NCBI GenBank assembly: GCA_021372695.1
Contig: JAJFTY010000105.1
Location: 1-16,194 of the forward strand
DNA length: 16,194 nt
DNA from: Deltaproteobacteria bacterium
GTDB taxonomy: Bacteria > Desulfobacterota > Syntrophia > Syntrophales > UBA5619
Direction of reading: 5' to 3'
The position numbers were made by a program, and so were the translations under genes. Position 1 is the stretch's first letter; the number at the start of each line of letters is the position of its first letter. Shown here piece by piece: positions 6,963-14,114 of the stretch. Under the pieces are notes generated by a model. It was given only the letters and a program-made list of their open reading frames with translations, did not search any database and had not been told where the DNA came from.

Positions 6963-8369
6963 TTATCCGGAAGCGGGCAGGGTCGCGGTGAAGAGGCTCC
7001 CCTCGCCAAGGCGGCTTTCGACCGCGATATCGCCGCCGTGGGCGCGGGCAATGGCCCGGGCCAGGCTGAGCCCGAGACCGGTTCCGGCCTCGGAGCGGCT
7101 TTGGTCGCCCCGGTAGAAGCGCTCGAAAATGCGGAGCAGGTCCGTTTCGGAAATGCCGGCACCGGTGTCCCTGACGGCGAGCGTTGCGCCCGCCACGGTC
7201 TGGGCGAGCGAAACGTCCACCCTTCCCCCGGCAGGGGTGTACTTGATCGCATTGTCCAGAAGATTCGAGAGCATGCGCTGGATCATCCGGGCGTCGCCGG
7301 CGATCACGCACCGTTCGGGAACATTGCAGCTGAGTGTCAGGCCGCGGTCCTCGGCCGTGGTCCCGAAAAGCTCGCAAGCTTCACGGACCAGAGCCGCCAG
7401 ATCGACCTTCTCCCGGGCAGGCTTCTCCACGCCCGCCTCCGTTTTCGAGATCATCAGCATGGTGTTGATGATCGAAAGCAGGCGGTCGCACTCTTCGATG
7501 GCGCTCGCGGCCATGCTCTCGTACTCGGCAAGCGATGCCCCCGTGGTCAGGCTGACCTCCGCCATTCCCCGGATCCGGGCGAGTGGGCTCTTCAGGTCGT
7601 GGGCGATGTCGTCTCCCATCTGCCGGATCTCGGTGACCAGCGACTGGATGCGGTCCAGCATCTGATTGAAGGTCATGGCCAGTTGGTCGATCTCGTCGCC
7701 CCGGCCCTTCACCGGCACCCGTGTTTCCAGGGTCCCGCCGGAGATGCTCTGTGCGGTCCGGGTGATCGCCTCGACGTCCGAAACCGCCCGCCGGGCCATG
7801 AACCAGCCCACCCCCGACGCCAGGCCGATCAGCAGTGCCATCGTGGTGAGAAAAATCCCCCGGAACGCGTCGATGATGCGGATGTAGTTCTCCATCGACT
7901 GGCCGACCTGAAGGATGACGCCGGGGCCGATCAGCGCGTAAAGGATGCGCACCTGATCCCGGCGGCTTTTCAGGTCCGCCGTTTCGATGACCGGTCGGCC
8001 GCTGTCGAGCAGTTGACGGACCGCCTCCTTGCGGATGGCGATCTCCTGCCAGACGGCCATGTTGGACGATGAGAAGGCCTGGCCGGTCGGGTAGAGCAGG
8101 CGAAAGAAAACCTTTTTCTCCCCGGCCGCCTGGGCCTGCACGAGGGCGAACTCCTCGACCGCCCCGACCCCGTTTTCCCGGAGCACCGTCGAAAACTGGC
8201 CTGCCTGGTTCAGCAGTTCCTGGTCCGTTCTCTCCTGGATGACGGCGGTGATGAGCGTATAGAACAGGAAGAAGGCGACCAGGGAGGAGACCGCGAAGAT
8301 GCCAGCGTACCAGAGGGTCAGACGAAAGGTGAGGCTATTCCGGAAGCGGCCCGGCTGCCTGAAGAACAT
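6963..8369 (-). CDS. CusS/CopS-like membrane sensor histidine kinase
   Basis: A 468-residue sensor kinase with two membrane segments (about 19-43 and 171-192) flanking a ~125-residue periplasmic sensor region. A HAMP linker follows (about 190-243). The dimerisation box is GDDIAHDLKSPLARIRG with phospho-acceptor His257. The ATPase domain shows the N box NLLDNAIKYTP (369-379), G1 DTGAGI (401-406), F box FERFYR (415-420) and G2 GTGLGLSL (429-436). The architecture and 'DIAHDLKSPL' box are typical of heavy-metal sensors such as CusS/CopS, though the ligand cannot be read from sequence. ATG 8369 overlaps the end of the regulator gene by 35 nt, indicating translational coupling; a G-rich GGGGGCGGG precedes it. 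Confidence 0.95.
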   Translation of the reverse strand: MFFRQPGRFRNSLTFRLTLWYAGIFAVSSLVAFFLFYTLITAVIQERTDQELLNQAGQFSTVLRENGVGAVEEFALVQAQAAGEKKVFFRLLYPTGQAFSSSNMAVWQEIAIRKEAVRQLLDSGRPVIETADLKSRRDQVRILYALIGPGVILQVGQSMENYIRIIDAFRGIFLTTMALLIGLASGVGWFMARRAVSDVEAITRTAQSISGGTLETRVPVKGRGDEIDQLAMTFNQMLDRIQSLVTEIRQMGDDIAHDLKSPLARIRGMAEVSLTTGASLAEYESMAASAIEECDRLLSIINTMLMISKTEAGVEKPAREKVDLAALVREACELFGTTAEDRGLTLSCNVPERCVIAGDARMIQRMLSNLLDNAIKYTPAGGRVDVSLAQTVAGATLAVRDTGAGISETDLLRIFERFYRGDQSRSEAGTGLGLSLARAIARAHGGDIAVESRLGEGSLFTATLPASG

Positions 8370-9024
8370 ATCCCGCCCCCCGCACGGTGCGAATCAGTTT
8401 CTGATCGGCATCCCGGTCGATCTTTTCCCGCAGCCTGCTGATGCGGGCTTCGACCACATTGGTCTGGGGATCGAAATGGTAGTCCCAGACGTGCTCCATG
8501 ATCATCGTCTTGGAGACGATTCTCCCCGCATTGCGCATCAGGTATTCGAGCAGCGAAAACTCCCGGGGCTGGAGGTCGATCCGCTTTCCGGCCCGCACGA
8601 CCTCCCGGGTGAGGAGATTGACGGAGAGCTCCCCGACCGAGAGCCGGGTGGGATCGGAGATGCCGCCCGCCCTGCGGATCAGAGCCTGCACGCGGGCCAG
8701 AAGCTCCGAGAAGGCGAACGGTTTCGTGAGATAGTCGTCCCCCCCGGTCTGGAGCCCCTTCACCCGGTCGTCCACCGAACCTTTCGCGCTCAGGATCAGG
8801 ACCGGGGTATTCACCTTTTCGGCGCGCATCTCCCGGATCAGCGACAAGCCGCTTCGTTTTGGCAGCATGAGGTCGATCACGGCCGCATCGTAGGGTTCCG
8901 TCAGGGCGAGCTGCAGCCCCTCCTCGCCGTCCCCGGCGTGGTCCACGGCATAGCCCGCCGCCTTCAGCCCCTTGACGATGAAGGAGGCGATCTTGACGTC
9001 GTCTTCGACCAGCAGGAGTCTCAT
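8335..9024 (-). CDS. OmpR/PhoB-family response regulator
   Basis: A 229-residue regulator that is phosphorylated by the adjacent kinase and binds DNA. The receiver domain carries the acidic pocket VEDD (residues 6-9), phospho-acceptor Asp51 in VIDLMLP, Ser79 and Lys101 in TKPF. The C-terminal winged-helix domain (about 128-225) has the expected LQPREFSLLEYLMRN, HVWDYHFDPQTNVVEARISR and IRTVRGAGYVL motifs. I chose ATG 9024, with GAGGG 5 nt upstream; GTG 9030 is possible but too close to that site. The gene overlaps the kinase gene and follows the HigA-like antitoxin by 52 nt on the same strand, so it may be partly transcribed from the toxin-antitoxin promoter. Likely targets are metal or envelope-stress genes, by analogy with CusR. 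Confidence 0.96.
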   Translation of the reverse strand: MRLLLVEDDVKIASFIVKGLKAAGYAVDHAGDGEEGLQLALTEPYDAAVIDLMLPKRSGLSLIREMRAEKVNTPVLILSAKGSVDDRVKGLQTGGDDYLTKPFAFSELLARVQALIRRAGGISDPTRLSVGELSVNLLTREVVRAGKRIDLQPREFSLLEYLMRNAGRIVSKTMIMEHVWDYHFDPQTNVVEARISRLREKIDRDADQKLIRTVRGAGYVLQAAGPLPE

Positions 9025-9076
9025 CGGCACCCTCGAACCGGAAATAAAAAATCGTCAACCTTCCGCTCGGAAGGAA

Positions 9077-9358
9077 TCACTGAAGCTCGATTTTCAGCGG
9101 AATACCTACGGCCAAACTCGCACGTGACAGCGTAGCCAAGGTAATGCCGGTATCATTTTCGTCGAGCAACCGATTTACAACAGCACGGCTCGTATGCATG
9201 CGAGCCGCCATTTCAGTTTTTGTGATATGCATCCTCTTCATGGCTTCTGCCAATTGCCACGCAATAACACGCTTAATGGCAGCTGCGGTTACCTCTTCCC
9301 GGACGCCCTCTTCCTTTAAGAAGTCATCAAAATCGCTTCCAATATGCTGATTGCTCAC
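9077..9358 (-). CDS. XRE-family helix-turn-helix antitoxin (HigA-like)
   Basis: A 93-residue protein with a Cro/C1-type helix-turn-helix at about residues 40-90: ITKTEMAARMHTSRAVVNRL followed by LDENDTGITLATLSRASLAV. Such proteins neutralise HigB-type toxins and repress their own operon. GTG 9358 is chosen because AGGAGG ends 5 nt upstream; GTG 9364 would overlap that site. The gene starts 9 nt after the toxin frame ends, the toxin-first order usual for higBA. The antitoxin is intact although the toxin frame is interrupted, and could still act as a free repressor of the palindrome upstream of the operon. Confidence 0.88.
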   Translation of the reverse strand: MSNQHIGSDFDDFLKEEGVREEVTAAAIKRVIAWQLAEAMKRMHITKTEMAARMHTSRAVVNRLLDENDTGITLATLSRASLAVGIPLKIELQ

Positions 9359-9367
9359 ACACACCTC

Positions 9368-9703
9368 CTACAACTGGTTCTTACGAGTCCTTGCTATCTC
9401 CAAATCCGGCTGGGGCGTAGCCTGCGACTTCTTGATAAAAGCATGAAGCAACACCATTTGGCCGCCAACCACGGTAAACAGCACTCGAAATATCCGTCTT
9501 TCAAGATGGCTGCGAACTTCCCACTAGTCCTTTTCCATCTTGCGCACCAGCGGCATACCCAGCGGCCAGCCAAACTGGACCTCTTTGATATCTATGCCGA
9601 TAATCTTTCGATCTTCCGGTGGCAAATCCCGCAGGAAATCTCTTACCGGCTCATTACCAGCTTCGGTGCGGAAGAACCTTACAGATAAGATAGGCACACT
9701 CAT
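9368..9703 (-). pseudogene. HigB/Gp49-like RelE-superfamily toxin with internal TAG
   Basis: The frame starts at ATG 9703 and reads 59 residues (MSVPILSVRFFRTEAGNEPV to GWPLGMPLVRKMEKD). An in-frame TAG follows at 9526-9524. It then continues without frame change for another 51 codons (WEVRSHL, FRVLFTVVGGQMVLLHAF, then IKKSQATPQPDLEIARTRK) to a stop at 9370-9368. Both halves match the phage-derived Gp49-like/HigB toxin family (PF05973 type), an mRNA interferase of about 110 residues. The TAG falls where relatives have a residue between 'RKME' and 'LWEVR'; a single change from TTG would explain it. The lost half contains the core strands, so the toxin should be inactive. An alternative ATG at 9757 lacks a ribosome site. 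Confidence 0.88.
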
Positions 9704-9704
9704 G

Positions 9705-9728
9705 ATTATACCGTATCTAAAAAGATAC
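9705..9728 (-). promoter_or_regulatory. Palindromic operator with adjacent TATAAT at the higBA-like operon
   Basis: CGTATCT-AAA-AGATACG (9712-9728) is a perfect 7-bp inverted repeat. On the minus strand a consensus -10 hexamer, TATAAT, sits at 9710-9705, directly next to it and 1 nt before the toxin ATG. A HigA-type repressor binding here would cover the promoter. No good -35 lies 17 nt upstream; TTGCAC at 9737-9732 leaves a 21-nt spacer. If this -10 is used, the transcript would begin at or inside the start codon. Confidence 0.5.
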
Positions 9729-9845
9729 GTCTGTGCAAGTCCTTTGATGAAAGTCATTGCCGGGCAGGTTGCTTTTATTTGCTGTAAATGCTAAGGCTAA
9801 AGCCAACTTGGGGAAAAAGAAGTTGCGCCATAAAGGAGAATGACC

Positions 9846-10040
9846 ATGTCCCGAGTCGAAATGCTGAAGCAGACGGTAAAACAGCTCAGCCCCGGTGAGC
9901 GGGCCGCTTTTCGCTCCTGGTTCATCGAATTCGATGCATCCGAATGGGATGATCAAATAGAAGTGGATAGTGAGACCGGCAAGCTGGACAGGTTAGCGCA
10001 AAGCGCCATTGAGGAACATAAGGCGGGACAGAAAAGATAA
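9846..10040 (+). CDS. Antitoxin of a RelE/ParE-type toxin-antitoxin module
   Basis: A 64-residue acidic protein (MSRVEMLKQTVKQLSPGERA, then FRSWFIEFDASEWDDQIEVD, ending EEHKAGQKR). This is the form of small antitoxins paired with ParE/RelE-like toxins whose C-terminus carries W-F-W-I-G-S-H. The N-terminal helix and L-S-P-x-E-R segment normally bind DNA or dimerise, and the Trp-Asp/Lys-Leu tail wraps the toxin. ATG 9846 is chosen because AGGAG lies 7 nt upstream; ATG 9840 overlaps that site. The partner toxin follows immediately but is broken. The antitoxin is divergent from the higBA-like pair and shares a 142-bp intergenic region with it. Confidence 0.82.
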   Translation: MSRVEMLKQTVKQLSPGERAAFRSWFIEFDASEWDDQIEVDSETGKLDRLAQSAIEEHKAGQKR

Positions 10041-10041
10041 C

Positions 10042-10190
10042 CCCTTTTATCCATCCCTCCACTTCAAAAAACCGGTCAATAGAGATCAGTCCGCATAGGG
10101 ATGCATTATCGGGCACTGGCTGTTGAGATACCTGAAAGGCCTGCTGTGGTTCTGGATAGGCAGCCACGCTGATTACGACCGAATCATCGC
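10042..10190 (+). pseudogene. RelE/ParE-superfamily toxin remnant with several lesions
   Basis: Three reading frames in order spell the C-terminal two-thirds of a toxin. Frame one gives NPFYPSLHFKK up to an A6 run (10066-10071). Frame two gives SVRIGMHYRALAVEIPE after a TAG at 10080-10082. Frame three gives GLLWFWIGSHADYDRII after an AAA at 10135-10137. Restoring one A in the first run, changing TAG to a Tyr codon and removing one A in the second yields a continuous family-like protein. The usual N-terminal ~30 residues are missing, because the antitoxin stop lies directly before the NPFYPSLHF segment; a deletion probably removed them. This toxin cannot be functional. Confidence 0.8.
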
Positions 10191-10491
10191 CCGCGAGGCG
10201 TTCGACCTCTTCCGGGAGGGGCTCGAACGGCTGTTTGACAAGATCGATCAGCGCGAGTCCGGGGAGTGCCTAAGAGAATCGTCGCTGATCTCCTTGGCGA
10301 CGTCTGGTACCGGGACGTCGGCGAAATCAACACGAAAGAGAGGGCGATCCGTCATCGATGCGGGGAGGTCCTCCGTGACCGGTCGCGGTCGCCATAGAAA
10401 CAAGGCACCCGACCGACAACCCGGAGATGGTCTCCTGACGGCGGACGAGATCGGCATCCTGGAAAGGGGCGGAAGAAGGAAGGAGGGATAG
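10191..10491 (+). pseudogene. Multiply frameshifted remnant of unknown gene
   Basis: Coding-like peptides occur successively in different plus-strand frames: AREAFDLFREGLERLFDKID (frame of 10123), then RIVADLLGDVWYRDVGEINT to a stop at 10395-10397. Next comes VAIETRHPTDNPEMV to a stop at 10436-10438, then LLTADEIGILERGG to 10491. Joined, they would make a protein of roughly 100 residues. I do not recognise the family. An ORF from 10123 spans part of this, but it fuses the toxin tail to this remnant and is not a real gene. No other gene is visible here. Confidence 0.45.
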
Positions 10492-10493
10492 GG

Positions 10494-10772
10494 ATGATGG
10501 AACCATTTACGATAAGGACGTCACGGGGACACTCCTCCAATGAATTCCAGTATGACGAGCTGGTCTGCTATTGCTTCGAATATACGAGGAGCGACATTGA
10601 AAAGGATTATCTGCAGAACGGCCGCTCAACGATCATGGAAAAAATTTCGGCCGAAAAAAAGGCTGGCCGATGTCATTGTTCTGAGAAACACCCCAAAGGA
10701 AGGTGATGTTTGCCCGACGTCCGCCAGGTGGTGGACCGACCTGCAAGAAGAGAAACCGTTCAGATATCATGA
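10494..10772 (+). CDS. BFD-like [2Fe-2S] domain protein with in-frame UGA (candidate selenoprotein)
   Basis: A small Fe-S protein, 92 residues if UGA is read. The first 70 residues end at TGA 10704-10706. They contain VCYCFEYTRSDIEKD, GRSTIMEKISAEKKAG and CHCSEKHPKGR, the BFD-like domain found in CopZ-type copper chaperones and stand-alone (2Fe-2S)-binding proteins. Relatives continue with Cys-Cys-Leu-(G/P)-(D/N)-V. Here the frame continues after the UGA as CLPDVRQVVDRPARRETVQI to a second TGA at 10770-10772. The UGA therefore occupies the position of the first Cys of that pair. It could encode selenocysteine or be a nonsense mutation. AGGAGG lies 7 nt before ATG 10494. The N-terminal zinc domain of full CopZ is absent. 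The gene precedes the Mg2+ ATPase by 81 nt. Confidence 0.65.
10719..10736 (+). promoter_or_regulatory. SECIS-like hairpin downstream of the in-frame UGA
   Basis: GTCCGCC (10719-10725) pairs with GGTGGAC (10730-10736) in a 7-bp stem with one G-U pair, closing an AGGT loop (10726-10729). It begins 12 nt after the UGA. Bacterial SECIS elements lie immediately downstream of the UGA and have a G in the first two loop positions; E. coli fdhF uses an AGGU-containing loop at nearly the same distance. The same bases also encode the conserved VRQVVD segment, so chance pairing is possible. Confidence 0.42.
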
Positions 10773-10853
10773 CTTGGCCGCCCTCCTCCGGCCGGACCGC
10801 GGAAGAGATCCGCATCCGGGAGGAGAGCGGAAGGACGACGGACCCGTAGGGCG

Positions 10854-13406
10854 ATGGAACCATCTGCATTACAGACATTCTGGGACCGTTCCGCCGCGGA
10901 GCTCCTGAAAACGCTCGACAGTTCGGAGCGGGGGCTCTCGCAGGCCGAGGCGAAGCGGCGTCTGGGCGAGTACGGTGAGAATCGCATCCGCACGGTCCAA
11001 AAGCACAGCGCCCTGTTTCTCCTCCTCGGGCAGTTCAAATCGCCCATCATCCTGACGCTCCTGTTTGCCGCGGCGCTGTCGTTCTTCCTGCACGACGTGG
11101 CGGATGCCCTGATCATCCTCGCCATCGTTCTGATCAGCGGTCTTCTCGGCTTCTGGCAGGAGAAGGGGGCCGCCGATGCGGTCGACCACCTGCTCGCCCT
11201 GGTCTCCGTTCAGGCCGCCGTGCTTCGGGAAAGCGCTGAAGTCGGGATTCCCGTGGAGGAGGTCGTTCCCGGAGATGTTCTGCTCCTCAAGGCGGGCGTT
11301 TCGGCGGCCGCCGACGGGCTCCTCCTGGAGTCCCGGGATCTGTTCGTGGACGAGGCCTCGCTGACCGGAGAAACCTATCCGGTCGAAAAGACGGCCGGCG
11401 TTCTTGCGGCCGATACGCCCCTTTCGGGGCGGACGAACGCCGTTTTCATGGGAACCCACGTCATCAGCGGGATGGCGAAGGTCCTGGTCTGCCGGACGGG
11501 AAAGGAGACCGAATTCGGCGGCGTTTCCGAACGGCTCCGGTTGCGGCCGGCGGAGACCGAATTCGAACGGGGCGTCCGGCGCTTCGGCTATCTGCTGCTG
11601 GAAGTGACCCTGACCCTGGTCATTGCGATCTTCGCGATCAATGTCTATTTCGCCCGGCCCGTCCTGGAGGCCTTCCTCTTCTCGCTGGCGCTGGCTGTCG
11701 GCCTGACACCCCAATTGCTGCCTGCGATCATCAGCATCAACCTCGCCCACGGCGCCCGGCGGATGGCGGACCACAAGGTCATCGTCAAGCGGCTTGCCGC
11801 GATCGAGAACTTCGGCAGCATGGATGTCCTCTGTTCCGATAAGACGGGCACCCTGACCGAGGGGTTGGCCCGGATCCATTCGGCCGTGGATGCGGCGGGG
11901 CAGCCGAACGAAAAGATCCTGCTGTACGCCTATCTGAACGCCTTCTTCGAAACCGGGTATGCCAATCCCATCGATGAGGCCATTCGGGCCTACCGGCCGT
12001 GGGACACGGCAGGGTATGAAAAGCTTGATGAAATTCCCTACGATTTTTTGAGAAAACGCCTGAACATCCTTTTTTCCGTCAAAGGGCAAGCTGTCATGAT
12101 CACCAAGGGGCCGCTGGCCGGGATACTTTCGATCTGTACGGAGACGGAAGAGGCCGGCGGCGTGATCCGGGAGATGAAAGAGGCAGAGCCGGGGATCCGT
12201 GGCCGGTATGAATCCTTCAGCGGAGAGGGCTATCGGGTCCTGGGCATCGCCTGCCGGGAGATGGGGGATTCGCGGTCCATCTCCAAAAAGGATGAGGCCG
12301 GCATGACGTTCCTGGGGATGCTGGTCTTCTTCGACCCTCCGAAGGCGGGGTTGGAGGCGGCCGTCGAGCGCCTCCGGGGGCTGGGCGTCTCGCTGAAGGT
12401 CATCACCGGCGACAACCGTCTGGTGGCGGCCTCCCTGAGCCGCAAGATCGGCCTGGTGAATCCGGCTGTCCTGGCCGGACCGGAACTTCACCTGATGAGC
12501 GGTCCGGCCCTGTTGAGAGCGGCGGAGAAGAACGATATCTTCGCCGAAATCGAGCCGAACCAGAAGGAGCGGATCGTTCTCGCCCTGAAGAAGGCGGGGC
12601 ATGTGGTGGGCTACCTGGGCGACGGTATCAACGACGCCTCGGCCCTGCACAGTGCCGACGTGGGGATTTCCGTGGACAAGGCGGCGGACGTGGCCAAGGA
12701 AGCGGCGGACATCGTCTTGCTGGAAAAGGATCTCGATGTTCTTGCTGCGGGCGTCGAAGAGGGAAGGATGACCTTTGCCAATACGCTCAAGTACGTCTTC
12801 ATGGCGACCAGCGCCAATTTCGGCAACATGTTCAGCATGGCCGGGGCGTCCCTGTTCCTCTCCTTCCTGCCGCTGCTTCCCAAGCAGATTTTGCTCACGA
12901 ACCTCCTGACCGATCTGCCGGAAATGACCATCGCCACGGACCGCGTGGATGCCGAGATGATCCTGCGTCCCCGGCGATGGGACATCGCCTTCATCCGGCG
13001 CTTCATGCTGACCTTCGGGCTGCTCAGCTCGGTGTTCGATTACCTGACGTTCGGTGTGCTGATCTGGCTGCTGAAGGCGACGCCCGAGGAGTTCCGAACC
13101 GGATGGTTCCTGGAATCGGTCATTTCCGCATCCCTGATCGTGCTGTTGGTCCGCAGCCGCCGCCCCTTCTTCAAGAGTCTGCCGTCAGCGGCCCTGCTGA
13201 CGACGACGCTCGCGGTGGTGGTCATGACGCTGCTCCTCCCGCTGACCCCGCTGGCCGGGCTCTTCGGATTCCAGCCGCTGCCGGTCTCCTTTCTTCTGCT
13301 GATGGGGCTCATCGTTCTTCTGTACATCGGTTCCGCGGAGTGGGTCAAGAGGGCGTTCTACGCGAAGCCGGAGGCGGGCGGCGCGCCGTTCGGCCCAAAG
13401 GAGTGA
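10854..13406 (+). CDS. mgtA: Magnesium-translocating P-type ATPase
   Basis: An 850-residue inner-membrane pump that imports Mg2+ at the cost of ATP. Visible landmarks in order are a cation-ATPase N-terminal segment (1-50), the actuator motif TGET (171-174), and the membrane helix signature GLTPQLLPAIISINLAHGAR (283-302). The phosphorylated Asp329 follows in CSDKTGTLTEG, then TGDN (518-521) and the hinge GDGINDASALHSADVGI (589-605). Several C-terminal membrane helices end the protein. The G-L-T-P-x-(L/M)-L-P motif and LTNLLTDLPEMTIATD (681-696) are typical of MgtA/MgtB pumps. The ribosome site before ATG 10854 is weak. I found no room for a long mgtA-type Mg2+ leader: only 81 nt separate it from the Fe-S gene. 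A DedA-family gene follows after 48 nt. Confidence 0.95.
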   Translation: MEPSALQTFWDRSAAELLKTLDSSERGLSQAEAKRRLGEYGENRIRTVQKHSALFLLLGQFKSPIILTLLFAAALSFFLHDVADALIILAIVLISGLLGFWQEKGAADAVDHLLALVSVQAAVLRESAEVGIPVEEVVPGDVLLLKAGVSAAADGLLLESRDLFVDEASLTGETYPVEKTAGVLAADTPLSGRTNAVFMGTHVISGMAKVLVCRTGKETEFGGVSERLRLRPAETEFERGVRRFGYLLLEVTLTLVIAIFAINVYFARPVLEAFLFSLALAVGLTPQLLPAIISINLAHGARRMADHKVIVKRLAAIENFGSMDVLCSDKTGTLTEGLARIHSAVDAAGQPNEKILLYAYLNAFFETGYANPIDEAIRAYRPWDTAGYEKLDEIPYDFLRKRLNILFSVKGQAVMITKGPLAGILSICTETEEAGGVIREMKEAEPGIRGRYESFSGEGYRVLGIACREMGDSRSISKKDEAGMTFLGMLVFFDPPKAGLEAAVERLRGLGVSLKVITGDNRLVAASLSRKIGLVNPAVLAGPELHLMSGPALLRAAEKNDIFAEIEPNQKERIVLALKKAGHVVGYLGDGINDASALHSADVGISVDKAADVAKEAADIVLLEKDLDVLAAGVEEGRMTFANTLKYVFMATSANFGNMFSMAGASLFLSFLPLLPKQILLTNLLTDLPEMTIATDRVDAEMILRPRRWDIAFIRRFMLTFGLLSSVFDYLTFGVLIWLLKATPEEFRTGWFLESVISASLIVLLVRSRRPFFKSLPSAALLTTTLAVVVMTLLLPLTPLAGLFGFQPLPVSFLLLMGLIVLLYIGSAEWVKRAFYAKPEAGGAPFGPKE

Positions 13407-13454
13407 AGGAACTGTTCAAGGGAGGATTTGCCGGGGTGAAGATCATGTTCAGTT

Positions 13455-14036
13455 ATGGGGGCGCTCATGCCCGATCTTGAGTCTCTGATCCGGACCTACG
13501 GATACGGGGCGCTCTTCGTGGGGACCTTCCTGGAAGGGGAGACCGTCCTGATCCTTGCAGGCCTCATCGCCCATATGGGAATGATGAAGCTGCCCCTGGT
13601 CATGGTCGTGGCCTTCTTCGGTAGCTTCCTGGGGGATCAAATCTTTTTCTTCCTGGGAAGGCTCAAGGGGACGGCTCTGCTGGACAGCCACCCTTCGTGG
13701 AAGAGCCGGGCCGATAAGGTGCACCAAGCGATGCGGCGCTATCGCAACGGCATCATGCTGGGGTTCCGGTTCGTCTACGGCATGCGCATGATCACGCCCC
13801 TGATTCTGGGGATGGACCGGTCGATCCCTGCCCGGTGGTTCATCCTGCTGAACCTGATCGGCGCGGCCGTCTGGTCGGTCGCGATCGCCCTGGTGGGGTA
13901 TTTCCTGGGGCGGGCCGCCAAGAGTCTGCTGGCGGACATCCGGCATTACGAGCTGGCGCTCCTGCTCGGTATCATCCTGGTCGGCATTGCGATCCGGCTT
14001 TTCGCCACTTGGCGGGAGAAGCGGAAGTCATCGTGA
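13455..14036 (+). CDS. DedA-family (SNARE-associated/VTT) inner-membrane protein
   Basis: A 193-residue polytopic membrane protein. It shows the family layout: an N-terminal GTFLEGETVLILAGLIAHMG, then FFGSFLGDQIFFFLGRLKG, an FRFVYGMRMITPLILGMD segment with the conserved Arg/Gly/Pro, and a C-terminal pair of helices. DedA proteins support proton-motive force, lipid carrier recycling (undecaprenyl-phosphate or phospholipid flipping) and drug or alkali tolerance; the exact role here is unknown. ATG 13455 is used; ATG 13467 is an equally plausible start with GGGGGC upstream. It lies 48 nt behind mgtA on the same strand and probably shares its transcript. It is convergent with the His-tailed transporter gene. 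Confidence 0.9.
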   Translation: MGALMPDLESLIRTYGYGALFVGTFLEGETVLILAGLIAHMGMMKLPLVMVVAFFGSFLGDQIFFFLGRLKGTALLDSHPSWKSRADKVHQAMRRYRNGIMLGFRFVYGMRMITPLILGMDRSIPARWFILLNLIGAAVWSVAIALVGYFLGRAAKSLLADIRHYELALLLGIILVGIAIRLFATWREKRKSS

Positions 14037-14114
14037 ACGGGACGTCGATCACACCGCCGCATCATCCATAGGCCTCGACTGCGAGCGCCCGGCATCGAGC
14101 CTTCCGGCAAACCT

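Noticed and set aside
7038..8072. 344-codon plus-strand ORF across the sensor kinase
   Set aside because: Shadow of the kinase, whose H, N, G1, F and G2 boxes are all present on the minus strand.
10869..12650. 593-codon minus-strand ORF across mgtA
   Set aside because: Antisense shadow of a full-length P-type ATPase with all motifs intact on the plus strand.
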